Source of the DNA: DATARH01 sp963773625
GTDB lineage: Bacteria; Pseudomonadota; Alphaproteobacteria; ATCC43930; CGMCC-115725
Direction of reading: 5' to 3'
Length of the DNA: 64,000 bases
NCBI GenBank assembly: GCA_963773625.1
Contig: CAVZCJ010000015.1
Coordinates: 343,528-407,527 of the forward strand
Shown here: in pieces, positions 34,337-44,874 of the stretch
How the letters are laid out: each line of letters opens with the position of its first letter
Position numbering within the stretch: the first letter of the stretch is position 1
The notes under the pieces: model-generated
The model's database searches: none
What the model saw: only the letters and a program-made list of their open reading frames with translations
Told to the model about the DNA's origin: nothing
Made by a program: the position numbers and the translations under genes

Positions 34337-36111
34337 CTATTCCGCGGCGTCGCCTGTCTCGACCAGATGGGTCAGGGCATAGGCGCCGAAGAAACTTCCG
34401 TCCATCGGCTTGGCGAACAGGTAGCCCTGGCCGTAGATGCAGCCGTGCTGCAGCAGGATGTCGCGCTCGTTTGCGGTCTCGACCCCTTCGGCGACGACGT
34501 CGGCGCCATAGATGCGGGCGATCTTGAGCATCGCCAGCACCAGTTCCTTGCCGTCTTCGGTGTCGACGCGGGCGGTGAAACCGCGATCGATCTTGATCAT
34601 GTCGACCTGGTAATCGCGCAGCGCGCCCAATGCCGAATAGCCGGTGCCGAAATCGTCGATGGCGACGCGGATGCCAAGCTCTTGCAACTCGCTCAGCACC
34701 GAGCGGGTCACCGCCGGATTGCGCATCACCGCCGATTCGGTGATTTCGATCTTGAGCCGCTCGAGCGGAAAGCCGCTGTCGCGGATCTCGGCGAGCGTCG
34801 CCAATAAAACCGATGGGTCGTTGAACTGTCGCGCCGACACATTGACGCTGACCCAGTCCAGCAAGTCGCGGCCGTAAAGCATCTGCCAGACCTGCATTTG
34901 CCGCACCGCTTCGCGCAGAACCCAGCAGCCGACCGGCACGATGAGGCCGCTCTCCTCAAGCACCGGCAGGAAGGCCGCGGGGGCGACCAGCCCCTCGCGC
35001 GGGTGGTTCCAGCGCAGCAGCGCCTCGGCTCCGACGACACGCCCGGTGGCGAGCTCGAGGATCGGCTGGTAGTGCAAGACAAACTGGTTCTCGTCGAGCG
35101 CCGCGCGCAATTGGTCGAGCAGCTCGAGGCGGCGGCCGACCGTGCTGGTCAGCGCTGGCTCCCACGCCTTGGCATTGTTGGGGCCGCGCGCCTTGGCCTC
35201 CTGCAGCGCGACATCGACGTCGCGCATGGCTTCGTCTTCGCTCTTATGCGTCTCGGTGGTGACGATGTAGCCGATATTGGCCGAGAGTCGGATGCGCTGC
35301 TCGCCGACCATCACCGGGCTGACCGCGAGCTGCAGGAGCCGGCGGGCGAAGGCTTCGGCGTCGGCGAGGTTGGGGGCCGGGTTGCCGAGGATGATGGCGA
35401 ACTCGTCGGCGCCAAGCCGCGCCACCATGTCGGTGCGCTGCATCATCGCATGGCGGCCCGGTTGTGTCGGCGTCGCGTTGCGCGACCGGGTCCCGGCGAG
35501 AATGCCGATTGGCGATCACCCGCAGCACCGCGTCCCCCGCGCTGGCGCCGTAGAGATCGTTGACCCCTTTGAAATTGTCGATGTCGAGCAGGAAGATCGC
35601 GGCGGGCCGGCGCGGTCCCGCTTCGGGTGCGACCGCGCCGCGCACCCGCGCCATAAAGCAGTGGCGGCCGGCAAGGCCAGTGAGGGCGTCGGTCAAATGT
35701 TGCAGGCGACTTCTCGGTGGCGACGGCGGCGGTTTCGTGGAGTGTCGCCACGACGCCGAGGATGCCGCCTTCCTGATCGCGATGCGGGCGCGCGCTGACG
35801 ACGCGGTGACTGCCGCCGTCGACGAGCGGATCCTCATGGCCAAGGCTGGTCTCGGCCGCCTCGCCGGACATCGCGCGGCGATGCAGCTCGGCGAGAGTTG
35901 GCGCGCCGTGCGGGTCGAATTGGTCGTGGGTTTGGCCGGTTAGCCCGTCGGTAACGATACCGAACGCATTCAGCCAACGATTATTCGCCACGACATAACG
36001 GTGGTCGCGGTCGAAAACCGCGACGGCGGACGGGATGTCGGCCACAAACCGCGCCATCCATTCCGGCAGAGAGATCTCCGATTCCGGGCTGGTCTTTGTC
36101 ACCATGGCCAT
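34337..36111 (-). CDS. PAS-GGDEF-EAL cyclic-di-GMP signalling protein (two frameshifts)
   Basis: Probable c-di-GMP phosphodiesterase. The minus-strand product begins with a PAS domain (MARFVADIPSAVAVFDRDHRYVVANN), then GGDEF (LLDIDNFKGVNDLYG and ARLGADEFAIIL) and EAL (EALLRWNHP, NVSARQF, IEITES, IDDFGTGYS, MIKIDRGF, VAEGVET, GQGYLFAKPM), so the EAL catalytic residues look complete. The GGDEF signature is GADEF, so synthase activity is uncertain. An insertion near 35708 and one near 35508 break the frame; repaired, the protein is about 590 residues. ATG 36111 was chosen as the first start before the PAS domain. Confidence 0.88.
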
Positions 36112-36354
36112 CGAGAGCGTTGCACGATGACGTGGAGGTTATTGCCCGCGAATTAAAGGTTCCTGAATAGCGCGAAAGCGCGGCATATGATTAATCGCAA
36201 AATCGATAAAATGATGTTTGATAATTAATTAAACACGCGCCTGATCAATCGATTTCCTTATGGAAACGGTAAGTTTCCTTACATTTTATTTAAAGGCCAG
36301 CGGGCTGATCGGTTGATCTGTTGGCCTCATTTGCATGATGGCAGGAGCCGAGAA

Positions 36355-36722
36355 TCAGCAAGGGGGCCAAAGGCCCCCTTGCGTCAAGGCGATAACGGTC
36401 TGGGTTACTTTGCCGGCGGTGGCGGAGCGGCGCGTTCCGGGGGCCGGCGCTGCCGCAGGCGGCGTGCCGCCGCCCATGATGCGCGCCAGCTCTTGCTGGT
36501 TGAGCTGCTCGGTCATCTGGTCGTCCTTGCTCATCATGTGATGCTTCATCGCATGATGCATCATTGGCTTGGTCGCCGTCGTCTTCGGCGCCGGCGCGAC
36601 GCCTTTGGCGCGGGCGCGGCGGGAGCGGGCTTTGGCGGGGTCATCGGGGCATTCTGCGCGAACACCGGCGTGGCGAGCGCGAACACAGCTGCGATCGCGA
36701 CGCCATTCAAGAGCTGTTTCAT
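36355..36722 (-). CDS. Small exported His/Met-rich protein (one indel)
   Basis: A predicted secreted protein of about 122 residues. It starts with a signal peptide (MKQLLNGVAIAAVFALATPVFA) followed by a Pro/Ala-rich linker and a His/Met-rich stretch KPMMHHAMKHHMMSKDDQM, then LNQQELARIMGGG. The frame changes near 36605, where restoring one G gives PKAVAPAPKTT. The His/Met run could bind copper or other metals, which is inference. The 3' end runs through a perfect hairpin, so the true stop may be different if another indel is hidden. ATG 36722 is the start; an upstream MTNPELPQRTTI leader is the alternative. Confidence 0.6.
36360..36380. repeat. Perfect hairpin AAGGGGGCC-AAA-GGCCCCCTT
   Basis: A perfect 9-bp stem with a three-base loop near the 3' end of the His/Met-rich gene. 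It resembles a terminator stem but no U-run follows on either strand. It could be part of a palindromic repeat inserted into the gene end. Confidence 0.5.
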
Positions 36723-36811
36723 GATTGTTGTCCTCTGTGGCAGTTCCGGATTTGTCATTACGCGGCAACAGCGTGCTCAACCCGAGGGTGGCCCTTACGG
36801 GCCTCCGGTCG

Positions 36812-36833
36812 GAAACAACGGGTTTGTTGTTTC
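36812..36833. repeat. Hairpin in divergent intergenic region
   Basis: An 8-bp inverted repeat GAAACAAC / GTTGTTTC with a six-base loop between the divergent His/Met-rich gene and the peptide-binding gene. It may be an operator or a small repeat. No factor can be assigned. Confidence 0.4.
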
Positions 36834-36934
36834 GTTCCGACGAACACGCAACAGTCGCGTCGCGTATCCGACCCCGCCGGCGCCGGATAATATCCTTTGG
36901 GGCATCCAAGTTTCAAGCTGTTGAGGCGGTTACG

Positions 36935-38641
36935 ATGCAGCTGACTCGCGTTTCGAGCGAACGCCGGCGCGGTGCGTCCGGCCCGCGCCGCGCGGTTTTA
37001 TTGCTGGCGCTCTTGCTATGGGTCGCGGGGTTGCTCCCCGCCGGCGCGGCCGATCACGATGAGCTGAGCATCGGCATCGTCCAGTTTCCCGTGATGCTCA
37101 ATCCCAACATCGATGCGGTGGCGGCGAAGAGCTACGTCCTGGGCTTCACGACCAGGCCGTTTACCGTGTTTGATGCCGATTGGAAGCTCGTCTGCCTGCT
37201 CTGCACCGAATTGCCGAGCTTCGAGAACGGGCGTGCGGTCAAGACGCAGCTGCCGGACGGCAAGACCGGCGTCGACCTCACCTATACGATTCGCGCCGAT
37301 GCCACTTGGGGCGATGGTGTCCCGGTGACAACCGACGACGTCAAGTTCACCTATGAGGTCGGGCGTAACAAGGACAGCGCGATCAGCAACGCGGAACTCT
37401 ATCGCCGCATCCTTTCGGTCGATGTCAAGGACGACAAGACCTTCACCCTGCATTTCGACCGGCTGACCTACGATTACGCGGCGATCGACGATTTCGTGCT
37501 GCTGCCGGCGCATCTGGAGCGCGCCGCTTTCGCCGATCCGGCGCAATACCGGCTGCGCACGCTTTACGGAACCGACCCGACCAATCCTGGTCTCTATAAC
37601 GGTCCCTACCGGGTCAGCGAGCTGGCGCAGGGGTCTCACATCGTGCTCGAGCCGAACCCGCATTGGGCGGGGCCGAAGCCGCCTTTTCGCCGCATCATCA
37701 TCCGCGCCATCGAGAACAGCGCCGCGCTGGAAGCCAATCTGCTTTCTGGCACGATCGATATGGTGGCCGGGGAAATCGGGCTGCCGCTCGACGAGGCGCT
37801 CGCCTTCGACAAGCGGCACGGCGGCGACTTCACGATCCTCTACAAGCCGGGACTTACCTTCGAGCATGTCGACTGCAACCTCGCGGTGCCGGCGCTCGCC
37901 GACAAGCGGGTGCGCGAGGCGCTGCTGCTGGGCATCGACCGCGAGGCGATCGTCAAACGCTCTTCGCCGGTCGTCAGGCGGTCGCCAACAGTTTCGTAAA
38001 TCCGCTCGACAAGGGCTTCACCGACGACGTGCCGCGTTACCCATATGACCCGGCGAAGGCGCAGCAGCTGCTCGAAGACGCGGGCTGGCATAAGCAGGCG
38101 GACGGCAGCCGCAAGAATACCGATGGCAAAACTCTGTCGTTCGAATTGGCGACAACCGCGGGCAACCATTCGCGCGAGCTCGTCGAGCAGGTGCTGCAGA
38201 GCCAGTGGGCAAAGATCGGCGTCGGCATCCGCATCCACAACGAGCCGGCGCGGGTGCTGTTCGGCGAAACCATGCCCGCACCGCCGCTTCGAGTTGGCGA
38301 TGTATGCGTGGACGAGCGCGCCGGACAACGAGCCGCGCTCGATCTTCCATTCGAAGGAAATTCCGAGCGCGGACAACGGGTATTCGGGCCAGAACGCCGT
38401 CGGCTACAACAACCCTGAGATGGACCGCATCATCGACGCGCTTGAGATCGAGCTCGATCCGGCCAAGCGCAAAGAATTATGGGCCAAGGCGCAGGTGCTG
38501 TACGCGACCGACCTGCCGTCGCTGCCGCTGTACTTCCGCTCGGACGCGTTCGTGCTGCCGAAATGGCTGACCGGACTGCGTCCGACCGGCAACCAGTATC
38601 CGTCGAGCCTGTGGGTCACCGATTGGGGCGTGAAGCCATAG
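36935..38641 (+). CDS. ABC transporter solute-binding protein, family 5 (two indels)
   Basis: Periplasmic oligopeptide/dipeptide/nickel-type binding protein. It has a signal peptide (RRAVLLLALLLWVAGLLPAGAA), then LSIGIVQFPVMLNPNIDAVA, and family segments DLTYTIRADATWGDGVPVTTDD and KPPFRRIIIRAIENSAALEAN. The frame breaks near 37961 (probable deletion in ACGCTC) and near 38282 (extra C). Repaired it contains LFAGRQAVANSFVNPLDKGF and GETMPHRRFELAMYAWTS, and ends WVTDWGVKP. The repaired protein is about 569 residues, normal size. It heads a three-gene operon with two permeases. Confidence 0.88.
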
Positions 38642-38645
38642 CCGC

Positions 38646-39598
38646 ATGATCCGCTTCACCGCCATCCGCCTCATCGAGATCGCGGCGATGCTGGTCCTGA
38701 TGTCGTTTGTGATCTATGGCCTCATCGGTTTGATGCCGGGCGATCCGATCGATCTGATGATGGCGGCCGACCCGCATTTGACCTCGGCGGATCTGGCGCG
38801 GTTGAAGGCGCTCTACGGCGTCGGCCAGCCGCTCCTCACCCGATACGGGGCCTGGGCCATGGCCGCTCTCCACGGCAATCTCGGCTATTCGCGGCTGTTC
38901 GCCGCGCCGGTGACGGCGACCCTGCTGCCGCGGCTGGCCAATTCGCTGGTGCTGATGGGGTCGAGCTTTGTCCTCGCCTTCATCCTCGTCCTTGGCGCTC
39001 GGCATTGCGGCGGCGCGGCGGCCGCGCAGCCGCTTCGACGCCGCGATCAATTTCACTGCCTTTGCCGGCGTGTCGCTGCCGACCTTTTGGCTGGCGCTGA
39101 TCCTCATCCTGGTCTTTGCGAGGGGCTGCAATGGTTGCCGGCTGGCGGGATCGCCGGCGACGGAACGGCGACGTCGCCGATCGGCTGCGCCATCTGGTGC
39201 TGCCAGTCGCGACGCTCACCATCGCCAGCATCGGCGGCTATACCCGCTATGTCCGCGCCGCGATGCGCGAAGCGCTGGGCCAAGATCATATCCGTACCGC
39301 TCGCGCCAAGGGCGCGAGCGAGGCGCGGGTCGTTTGGCACCACGCGCTGCGCGGCGCGCTAGTGCCGATCGCGACGATCCTCGCGCTGTCCTTCGGCTCG
39401 CTGGTGTCGGGCGCGCTCGTGACCGAGGAGATGTTCGCCTATCCCGGGATGGGCAAGTTGATCTTCGACGCGGTGATGGGCAACGACTACAACCTCGCCC
39501 TCGCCGCGCTGCTCCTGGCGACGGCGGTGACGCTGGCGGCCAACCTCGCCGCCGATCTCGCCTATGCCTGGCTCGACCCCCGGGTGACCTTGCGGTGA
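38646..39598 (+). CDS. ABC transporter permease DppB-like (three indels)
   Basis: Membrane permease of the BPD type partnered with the upstream binding protein. It has a typical first helix (LIEIAAMLVLMSFVIYGLIG), PGDPIDLMMAADPHLT, and the EAA-loop region YVRAAMREALGQDHIRTARAKG, then helices LVPIATILALSFGSLVSGAL. An insertion near 38998 and deletions near 39119 and 39167 disturb it; repair gives LVLALGIAAARR, FAEGLQWLPAGGIAGDGNGD and LVLPVATLTIASIGG. Length about 317 residues. It starts four bases after the binding protein and overlaps the next gene by four bases. Confidence 0.86.
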
Positions 39599-40446
39599 GG
39601 TTGCCGCTCTCATTTTGGGTATCATCGCGGCCGCCGCCTTGGCGATGCCGCTGGTGGCGCATGGCCTTGCACGCCGATCCGAGCTCGGTCGATTTGCTTT
39701 CGCGCTATCGCCGATCCCTCGCTGGCGCATCCACTCGGCACCGATGAATTGGGCCGCGACATGCTGCTGCGGCTGCTGGAGGGCGGCCGGGTGTCGCTGG
39801 CGATCGGCATCGCTGCGGCGCTGACGGCGGCGGCGATCGGAACCGCGATCGGCCTCGCGGCGGGGTATCTCGGCGGCTGGACCGACCGAGTCTTGATGCG
39901 CCTCGCCGACGGGGTCATCGCGCTGCCGCTGCTGCCGCTGCTGATCGTCCTCGCCGCACTCGACCTGCAGAAGCTCGGCGTGTCGCAGTGGCTCGCCGAT
40001 TCGCCGGCGATCAGCCTGTTGCGAATCATCACGCTCGCGGTGCTGATCGGCTGGACCACCGCGGCGCGGCTGGTGCGCGGCGCGACCCTCGTCACCCGGC
40101 AGCGCGATTTCGTACGCGCGGCGCAGAGCCTCGGCGCCAGCGTCCCGCATATCCTCTGGCGTCACATCCTGCCCAATGTGATGGCGCCGCTGGTGGTGGC
40201 GACGACGCTTGTCGGTCGGCGACATCATCCTGCTTGAAGTCGGTGCTGAGCTTCCTCGGGCTCGGGGTGCAGCCGCCGCTCGCCAGCTGGGGCAGCATGC
40301 TGAGCAACGCCCAGGAGCTGATCACCTCGTCGCCGATGCTGGCGATTTACCCGGGCGCGATGATTTTCCTCACCGTGATCGCCTGCAACCTTCTGGGCGA
40401 CGCGCTCCTCGCCCGCTTCGACCCGCGCGACCCGGCGCGGGCCTAG
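39595..40446 (+). CDS. ABC transporter permease DppC-like (about five indels)
   Basis: Second BPD permease. Repaired fragments give LILGIIAAAALAMPLVA, HADPSSVDLLSRYRDPSLAH, PLGTDELGRDMLLRLLEGGR (a DppC-type signature), the EAA region VRAAQSLGASVPHILWRHIL and the end LLGDALLARFDPRDPARA. Indels lie near 39608 (probable deletion), 39659, 39710, 40209 and 40241. The start GTG 39595 is inferred from overlap with the preceding gene. No ATPase follows; the next gene is on the opposite strand and the two stop codons overlap. Confidence 0.82.
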
Positions 40447-41628
40447 ACCACGCTCTTTTCGCGCAGCCTGGGCGATGTCGCCAGCGCTGTAGCCGAGTTC
40501 GCCGAGGATTGCGTCGGTGTGTTCGCCGGCATCGGGGCTCGCGGTCTTGAGCCGGCTCGGCGTGCGGCTCAAGCGTCACCGCCTGGCCGATCAGCTCGAT
40601 ATCGCCGAGCTTCGGATGGTGGACCTTCTGCGCGATGCCGAGATGCTTGACCTGCGGGTCGGCGAACACCTCGTCCATCTTGTAGATCGGGCCGGACGGC
40701 ACGCCGGCCTTGTTGAGCCGGTCGATCCAGTCGGCGCTGGTGCGCGTCCTGGTGATCGCCTCGATCGCCGCGTTGAGCGCCTTGCGGTTGTCCGATCGCG
40801 CGCGGCCGGTCTTGTAGTCGGGATGCTCGGCGAGGTCGGGCCGCTCGATCGCGCGGCAGAACCGGCCGAAGATCTCGTCGCCGGCCGAGGCGATGTTGAT
40901 ATAGCCGTCGCTAGTCTGGAACACGCCGGTGGGAATGCTGGTCGGGTGATCGTTGCCGGCCTGCTCGGGCACCTCGTGCGCGATCGTCCAGCGCGCGCCC
41001 TGGAAATCGAGCATCGCGATTTGCGCGGCCGAGCAGCGAGCTTTCGACCCACTGCCCCTCGCCCGAGACCTCGCGCTCAAGGAGCGCGATCGAGGATGCC
41101 CATCGCGGTGAAGATGCCGGCCGAGAGATCGGCGACCGGGATGCCGACCCGCACCGGCCCTTGGCCGGGCAGCCCGGTGATCGACATCAACCCGCCCATG
41201 CCTTGGGCGATCTGGTCGAAGCCCGGCCGATCGCGATAGGGGCCGCTCTGCCCGAAGCCGGAGATGCTGGCATAGACGAGCCGCGGGTTGATCTGCTTCA
41301 GCGCGTCGTAATCGATGCCGAGCCGCTCCTTGACGTCAGGGCGGAAATTCTCGACCACCACGTCGGCGTCGCGCACCAGCTTCCTGAAAATCTCGATTCC
41401 GTCCGGCGACTTGAGGTCGAGCGTCAGGCTGCGCTTGTTGCGGTGGAGGTTCTGGAAATCGGGGCCGAGACGCGGCCCGCCGAGACCTTCGCCGGGCGAG
41501 GGCGGCGCCTCGATCTTGATGACCTGCGCGCCCCAATCGGCGAGCTGGCGCACCGCGGTCGGGCCGGCGCGCACCCGAGTGAGGTCGAGCACCTTGAAGC
41601 GGGCGAGCGGCATTTTCGGTTCGGGCAT
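40443..41628 (-). CDS. CaiB/BaiF family CoA-transferase (about four frameshifts)
   Basis: Family III CoA-transferase. It begins MPEPKMPLARFKVLDLTRV, then QLADWGAQVIKIE, RNKRSLTLDLKSPDG, VVENFRPDVKERLGIDY and SISGFGQSGPYRDRPGFDQ, all typical. IPVADLSAGIF carries the catalytic Asp. Insertions near 41088, 41037, 40563 and 40467 break the C-terminal half; repair gives SSLLAAQIAMLDFQGARWT, RTPSRLKTASPDAG and the end AQLREKSVV. About 393 residues. The CoA donor and acceptor cannot be named. It lies just upstream of nothing in the same direction except PutA, which is 55 bases away upstream on the minus strand. Confidence 0.88.
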
Positions 41629-41683
41629 CGATCGTTGTCCTGGTCAGGTCTTCGCGACATTGAGGCGCTGCCGTGCGCCGCGG

Positions 41684-44600
41684 TCAACGCCCGTCGTCGA
41701 GCGACAGCAGGCTCGTATTGCCGCCCGAGGCGGTCGTGTCGGTCGAGACCGTGCGCTCGGTGGCGAAGCGGTAGAGGTAGCGCGGGCCGCCGGCTTTCGG
41801 TCCGGTGCCCGAAAGCCGCTCGCCGCCAAACGGCTGCACCCCGACCACTGCGCCGATCATGTTGCGGTTGACGTAGTTGTTGCCGACGCCGAGCCGATCG
41901 AGCACGTACCGCACGGTCTCGTCGATGCGGCTGTGGATGCCGAGGGTCAGCGCGAACCCGGTCGCGGCGATCTCGTCGATCGATTTGGTCGAGCCGGTCG
42001 GCGCGCCAGCGCACGACATGGAGGATCGGGCCGAACACCTCGCCGGTAAGGCGTCGGGCGCTGTCGATCTCGAAGGCGCGCGGCGCGAAGAAAGTGCCGT
42101 GCTCAGCTGCCGGCAGGCAGCGCGCATTGGTAGAGCAGCTTGCCCTCGCGGCTCATGCGCTCGGCATGTTTTTCCAGCGCTGCGCGGGCGTCCTCGTCGA
42201 TCACCGGGCCGACATCGGTCGATAGCAGCGCCGGGTCGCCGATCGACAGCTCGGCCATCGCCCCGGCGAGCAGCGGCAGCAGGCGCGGCGCGATGTCGTC
42301 CTGGACGTAGAGCAGCCGCAGGCACGAGCAGCGCTGGCCGGCGCTGTCGAAGGCCGAGGTCAGCGCATCGGTCACCACCTGTTCGGGCAGCGCCGAGAAG
42401 TCGACGATCATCGCGTTCTGCCCGCCGGTCTCGGCGATAAGCGGCACGATCGGCCCGGGCCGTTCGGCGAGCGCGAGGTTGATCGCGCGCGCCGTGTCGG
42501 TCGAGCCGGTGAAGGCGATGCCGGCGATGCGCGGGTCGGCGGTCAGCGCCGCGCCGACCGTCTCGCCGCTGCCGGGCAGCAGGTGCAGCGCATCGCCGGG
42601 GATGCCGGCAGCCAGCAAATGGCGGATCGCGGCGGCGGCGGTCAGCGGGGTCTGCTCGGCCGGCTTGGCGATGACCGCGTTGCCGGCGGCGAGCGCCGCG
42701 GCGATCTGGCCGGTGAAGATCGCCAGCGGAAAATTCCACGGCGAGATGCAGGCGAAGACGCCGCGGCCATGCAGAAAGAGGCGGTTGCGCTCGCCGGTCG
42801 GGCCGGGCAGCGCCAGCGGCTCGGCGAAATCGGCGCGGGCGCGGGCGGCGTAATAGCGCAGATAATCGGCCGCCTCGCGCACTTCCGACAGCGCCGCCGG
42901 GATCGTCCGCCCGCCCTCGCGGATGATCAGCGCCATCAGGGCATAGCGGTCGCGCTCGTAGAGATCGGCGGCGCGTTCGAGGATCGCGGCGCGCTCCGCC
43001 GGCCGGGGTGCGCTCCCAGCCCGGCGCCGCGCGCGGGGCCGCGGCGAGCGCGGCCTCGACCGCCGCGGCGTCGGCGGAGACCACCGTGCCGATCTGCCGC
43101 CTCCGGTCGCTGGGGTCGAAGACCGGTTCGCCGCGTCCGGCAACTTCCTTGCCGCCGACGTTTGGCGCCGCATGCGCCGGGCTGGGCCAAGGCTTGCCGC
43201 CAGGCCGATCGCGCAATTCGGCGAGCGCGTGGCGGTCGGCGAGGTCGATCCCGGCCGAGTTCGCCCGCTCGGGCCGGTAGAGGTCGCGCGGCAACGGAAT
43301 GTTGGGATGCGGCTTTTGCTTGAGCCGCGCCAGCGCGGCGACCGGGTCGGCGACGATCGCGGCGATCGGCTGGCGTTCGTCGACGATGCGGTTGACGAAC
43401 GAGGCGTTGGCGCCGTTCTCCAGCAGCCGCCGCACCAGATAGGCGAGCAGGTCCTCGTGACCGCCGACCGGTGCGTAGACCCGGCACGGCAGGTTCAGCT
43501 TTTCCGGTCCGACGATCTCCTCGTAGAGCGCCTCGCCCATCCCGTGCAGGCGCTGAAACTCCCAGTCCTTTCGCTTCCCTGCCAGTTCCACCACCGCCGC
43601 GATCGTGTGTGCGTTATGGGTGGCGAATTGCGGATAGAACGCCGTCGCGCCCGCGGCGAACAGCTGCTTGGCGCAGGCGAGGTAGGAGACGTCGGTGGCG
43701 ACCTTGCGGGTGTAGACCGGATAGGTAGCGAGCCCGCGCTCCTGCGCGCGCTTCACTTCGCTGTCCCAATAGGCGCCCTTGACCAGCCGCACCATCAGCC
43801 GGCGCTTGGTCGTTAGCCGCCAGCTCGGCGAGCCAGCCGATCACCGCCGGCGCGCGCTTCTGATAAGCCTGCACCGCGAGGCCGAGCCCCTCCCAGCCGG
43901 CGAGCGTCGGCATTCCGGCCAGCGCCTCGAATAGATCGAGCGAGAGTTCAAGCCGGTCGGCCTCCTCGGCGTCGACGGTGAGGCCAATGCTAGCTTGGCG
44001 TGCCTGTGCGGCGAGGTCGGCGAGGCGCGGCAACAGTTCGCGCATGACCCGCTCGCGCTGCGCCATCTCGTAACGCGGGTGCAGCGCCGAGAGCTTGACC
44101 GAGATGCCGGGCGCCGCCTCGACCGGCTTTCCGTCCGCCGACCGGCCGATCGCCGCGATCGCCTGGCTGTAGGCGTCGTGATAGCGCTGGGCGTCGGCGG
44201 CGGTTTTCGCCGCCTCGCCGAGCATGTCGTAGGAATGGCGATAGCCCTCGCGCTCGGCGGCCGCGGCGCGGTCGAGCGCCTCGCCGATGGTGCGGCCCAT
44301 GACGAACTGGCGGCCCAGGATGCGCATCGCCGCCTAGCACCGCCTGGCGCACCACCGGCTCGCCCGAGCGGGCGACAAAGCGATGCAGGATATGCGCGAA
44401 ATCGCCCTCGTTCGGCGTGTCGCGCAGCATCCGGCCGGTCAGCATCAGCGCCCAGGTCGAGGCGTTGACGAAGACCGAGCCGGAATGGCCGAGATGGCTT
44501 TGCCAATCGGCGGCGGCGATCTTGTCGCGGATCAGGCGATCGATCGTGTCGCTGTCGGGGATGCGCGAGTAGCGCCTCGGCGAGGCACATCAGCGCCACG

Positions 44601-44848
44601 CCCTCGGGCGAGGACAGCGCGTATTCGTGGAGGAAGGCGTCGATCCCGCCATGCGCCGGGCCCTTGTCGCGCACTGCGGCGACGAGGCGTCGCGCGGTCG
44701 CTTGGATGCGGCGGTTGGCGGCGGGCGGGAGCTTGGCGGCGGCGAGGATCAGCGCGTCGGCGGCCTCCTCGTCGCGGCGGTTAGCTGCCCCGATGGCCGC
44801 GCGCAGCCTGGTCTCCGGCGACGGCGGGGCGGCGAAGACGAGGTCCAT
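41684..44848 (-). CDS. putA: PutA, bifunctional proline dehydrogenase / P5C dehydrogenase (about six frameshifts)
   Basis: Oxidises proline to glutamate in two steps. The N-terminal part contains the PRODH barrel: GISVKLSALHPRYEMAQRE, GLTVDAEEADRLELSLDLFE, MVRLVKGAYWDSEVKRAQE and FATHNAHTIAAVVELAG. The C-terminal part is an aldehyde dehydrogenase with SPWNFPLAIFTGQIAAALAAG, IAFTGSTDTARAINLALAE, catalytic Glu in IAETGGQNAMIVD and Cys in SAGQRCSCLRLLYV. It ends GGNTSLLSLDDGR. Insertions near 44566, 44331, 43809, 42998, 42111 and 42000 break it. About 1,052 residues repaired, without a ribbon-helix-helix DNA-binding domain, so it is probably not a repressor. Confidence 0.92.
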
Positions 44849-44874
44849 GCCGCGAAGATACCGCTTGATGGCGG

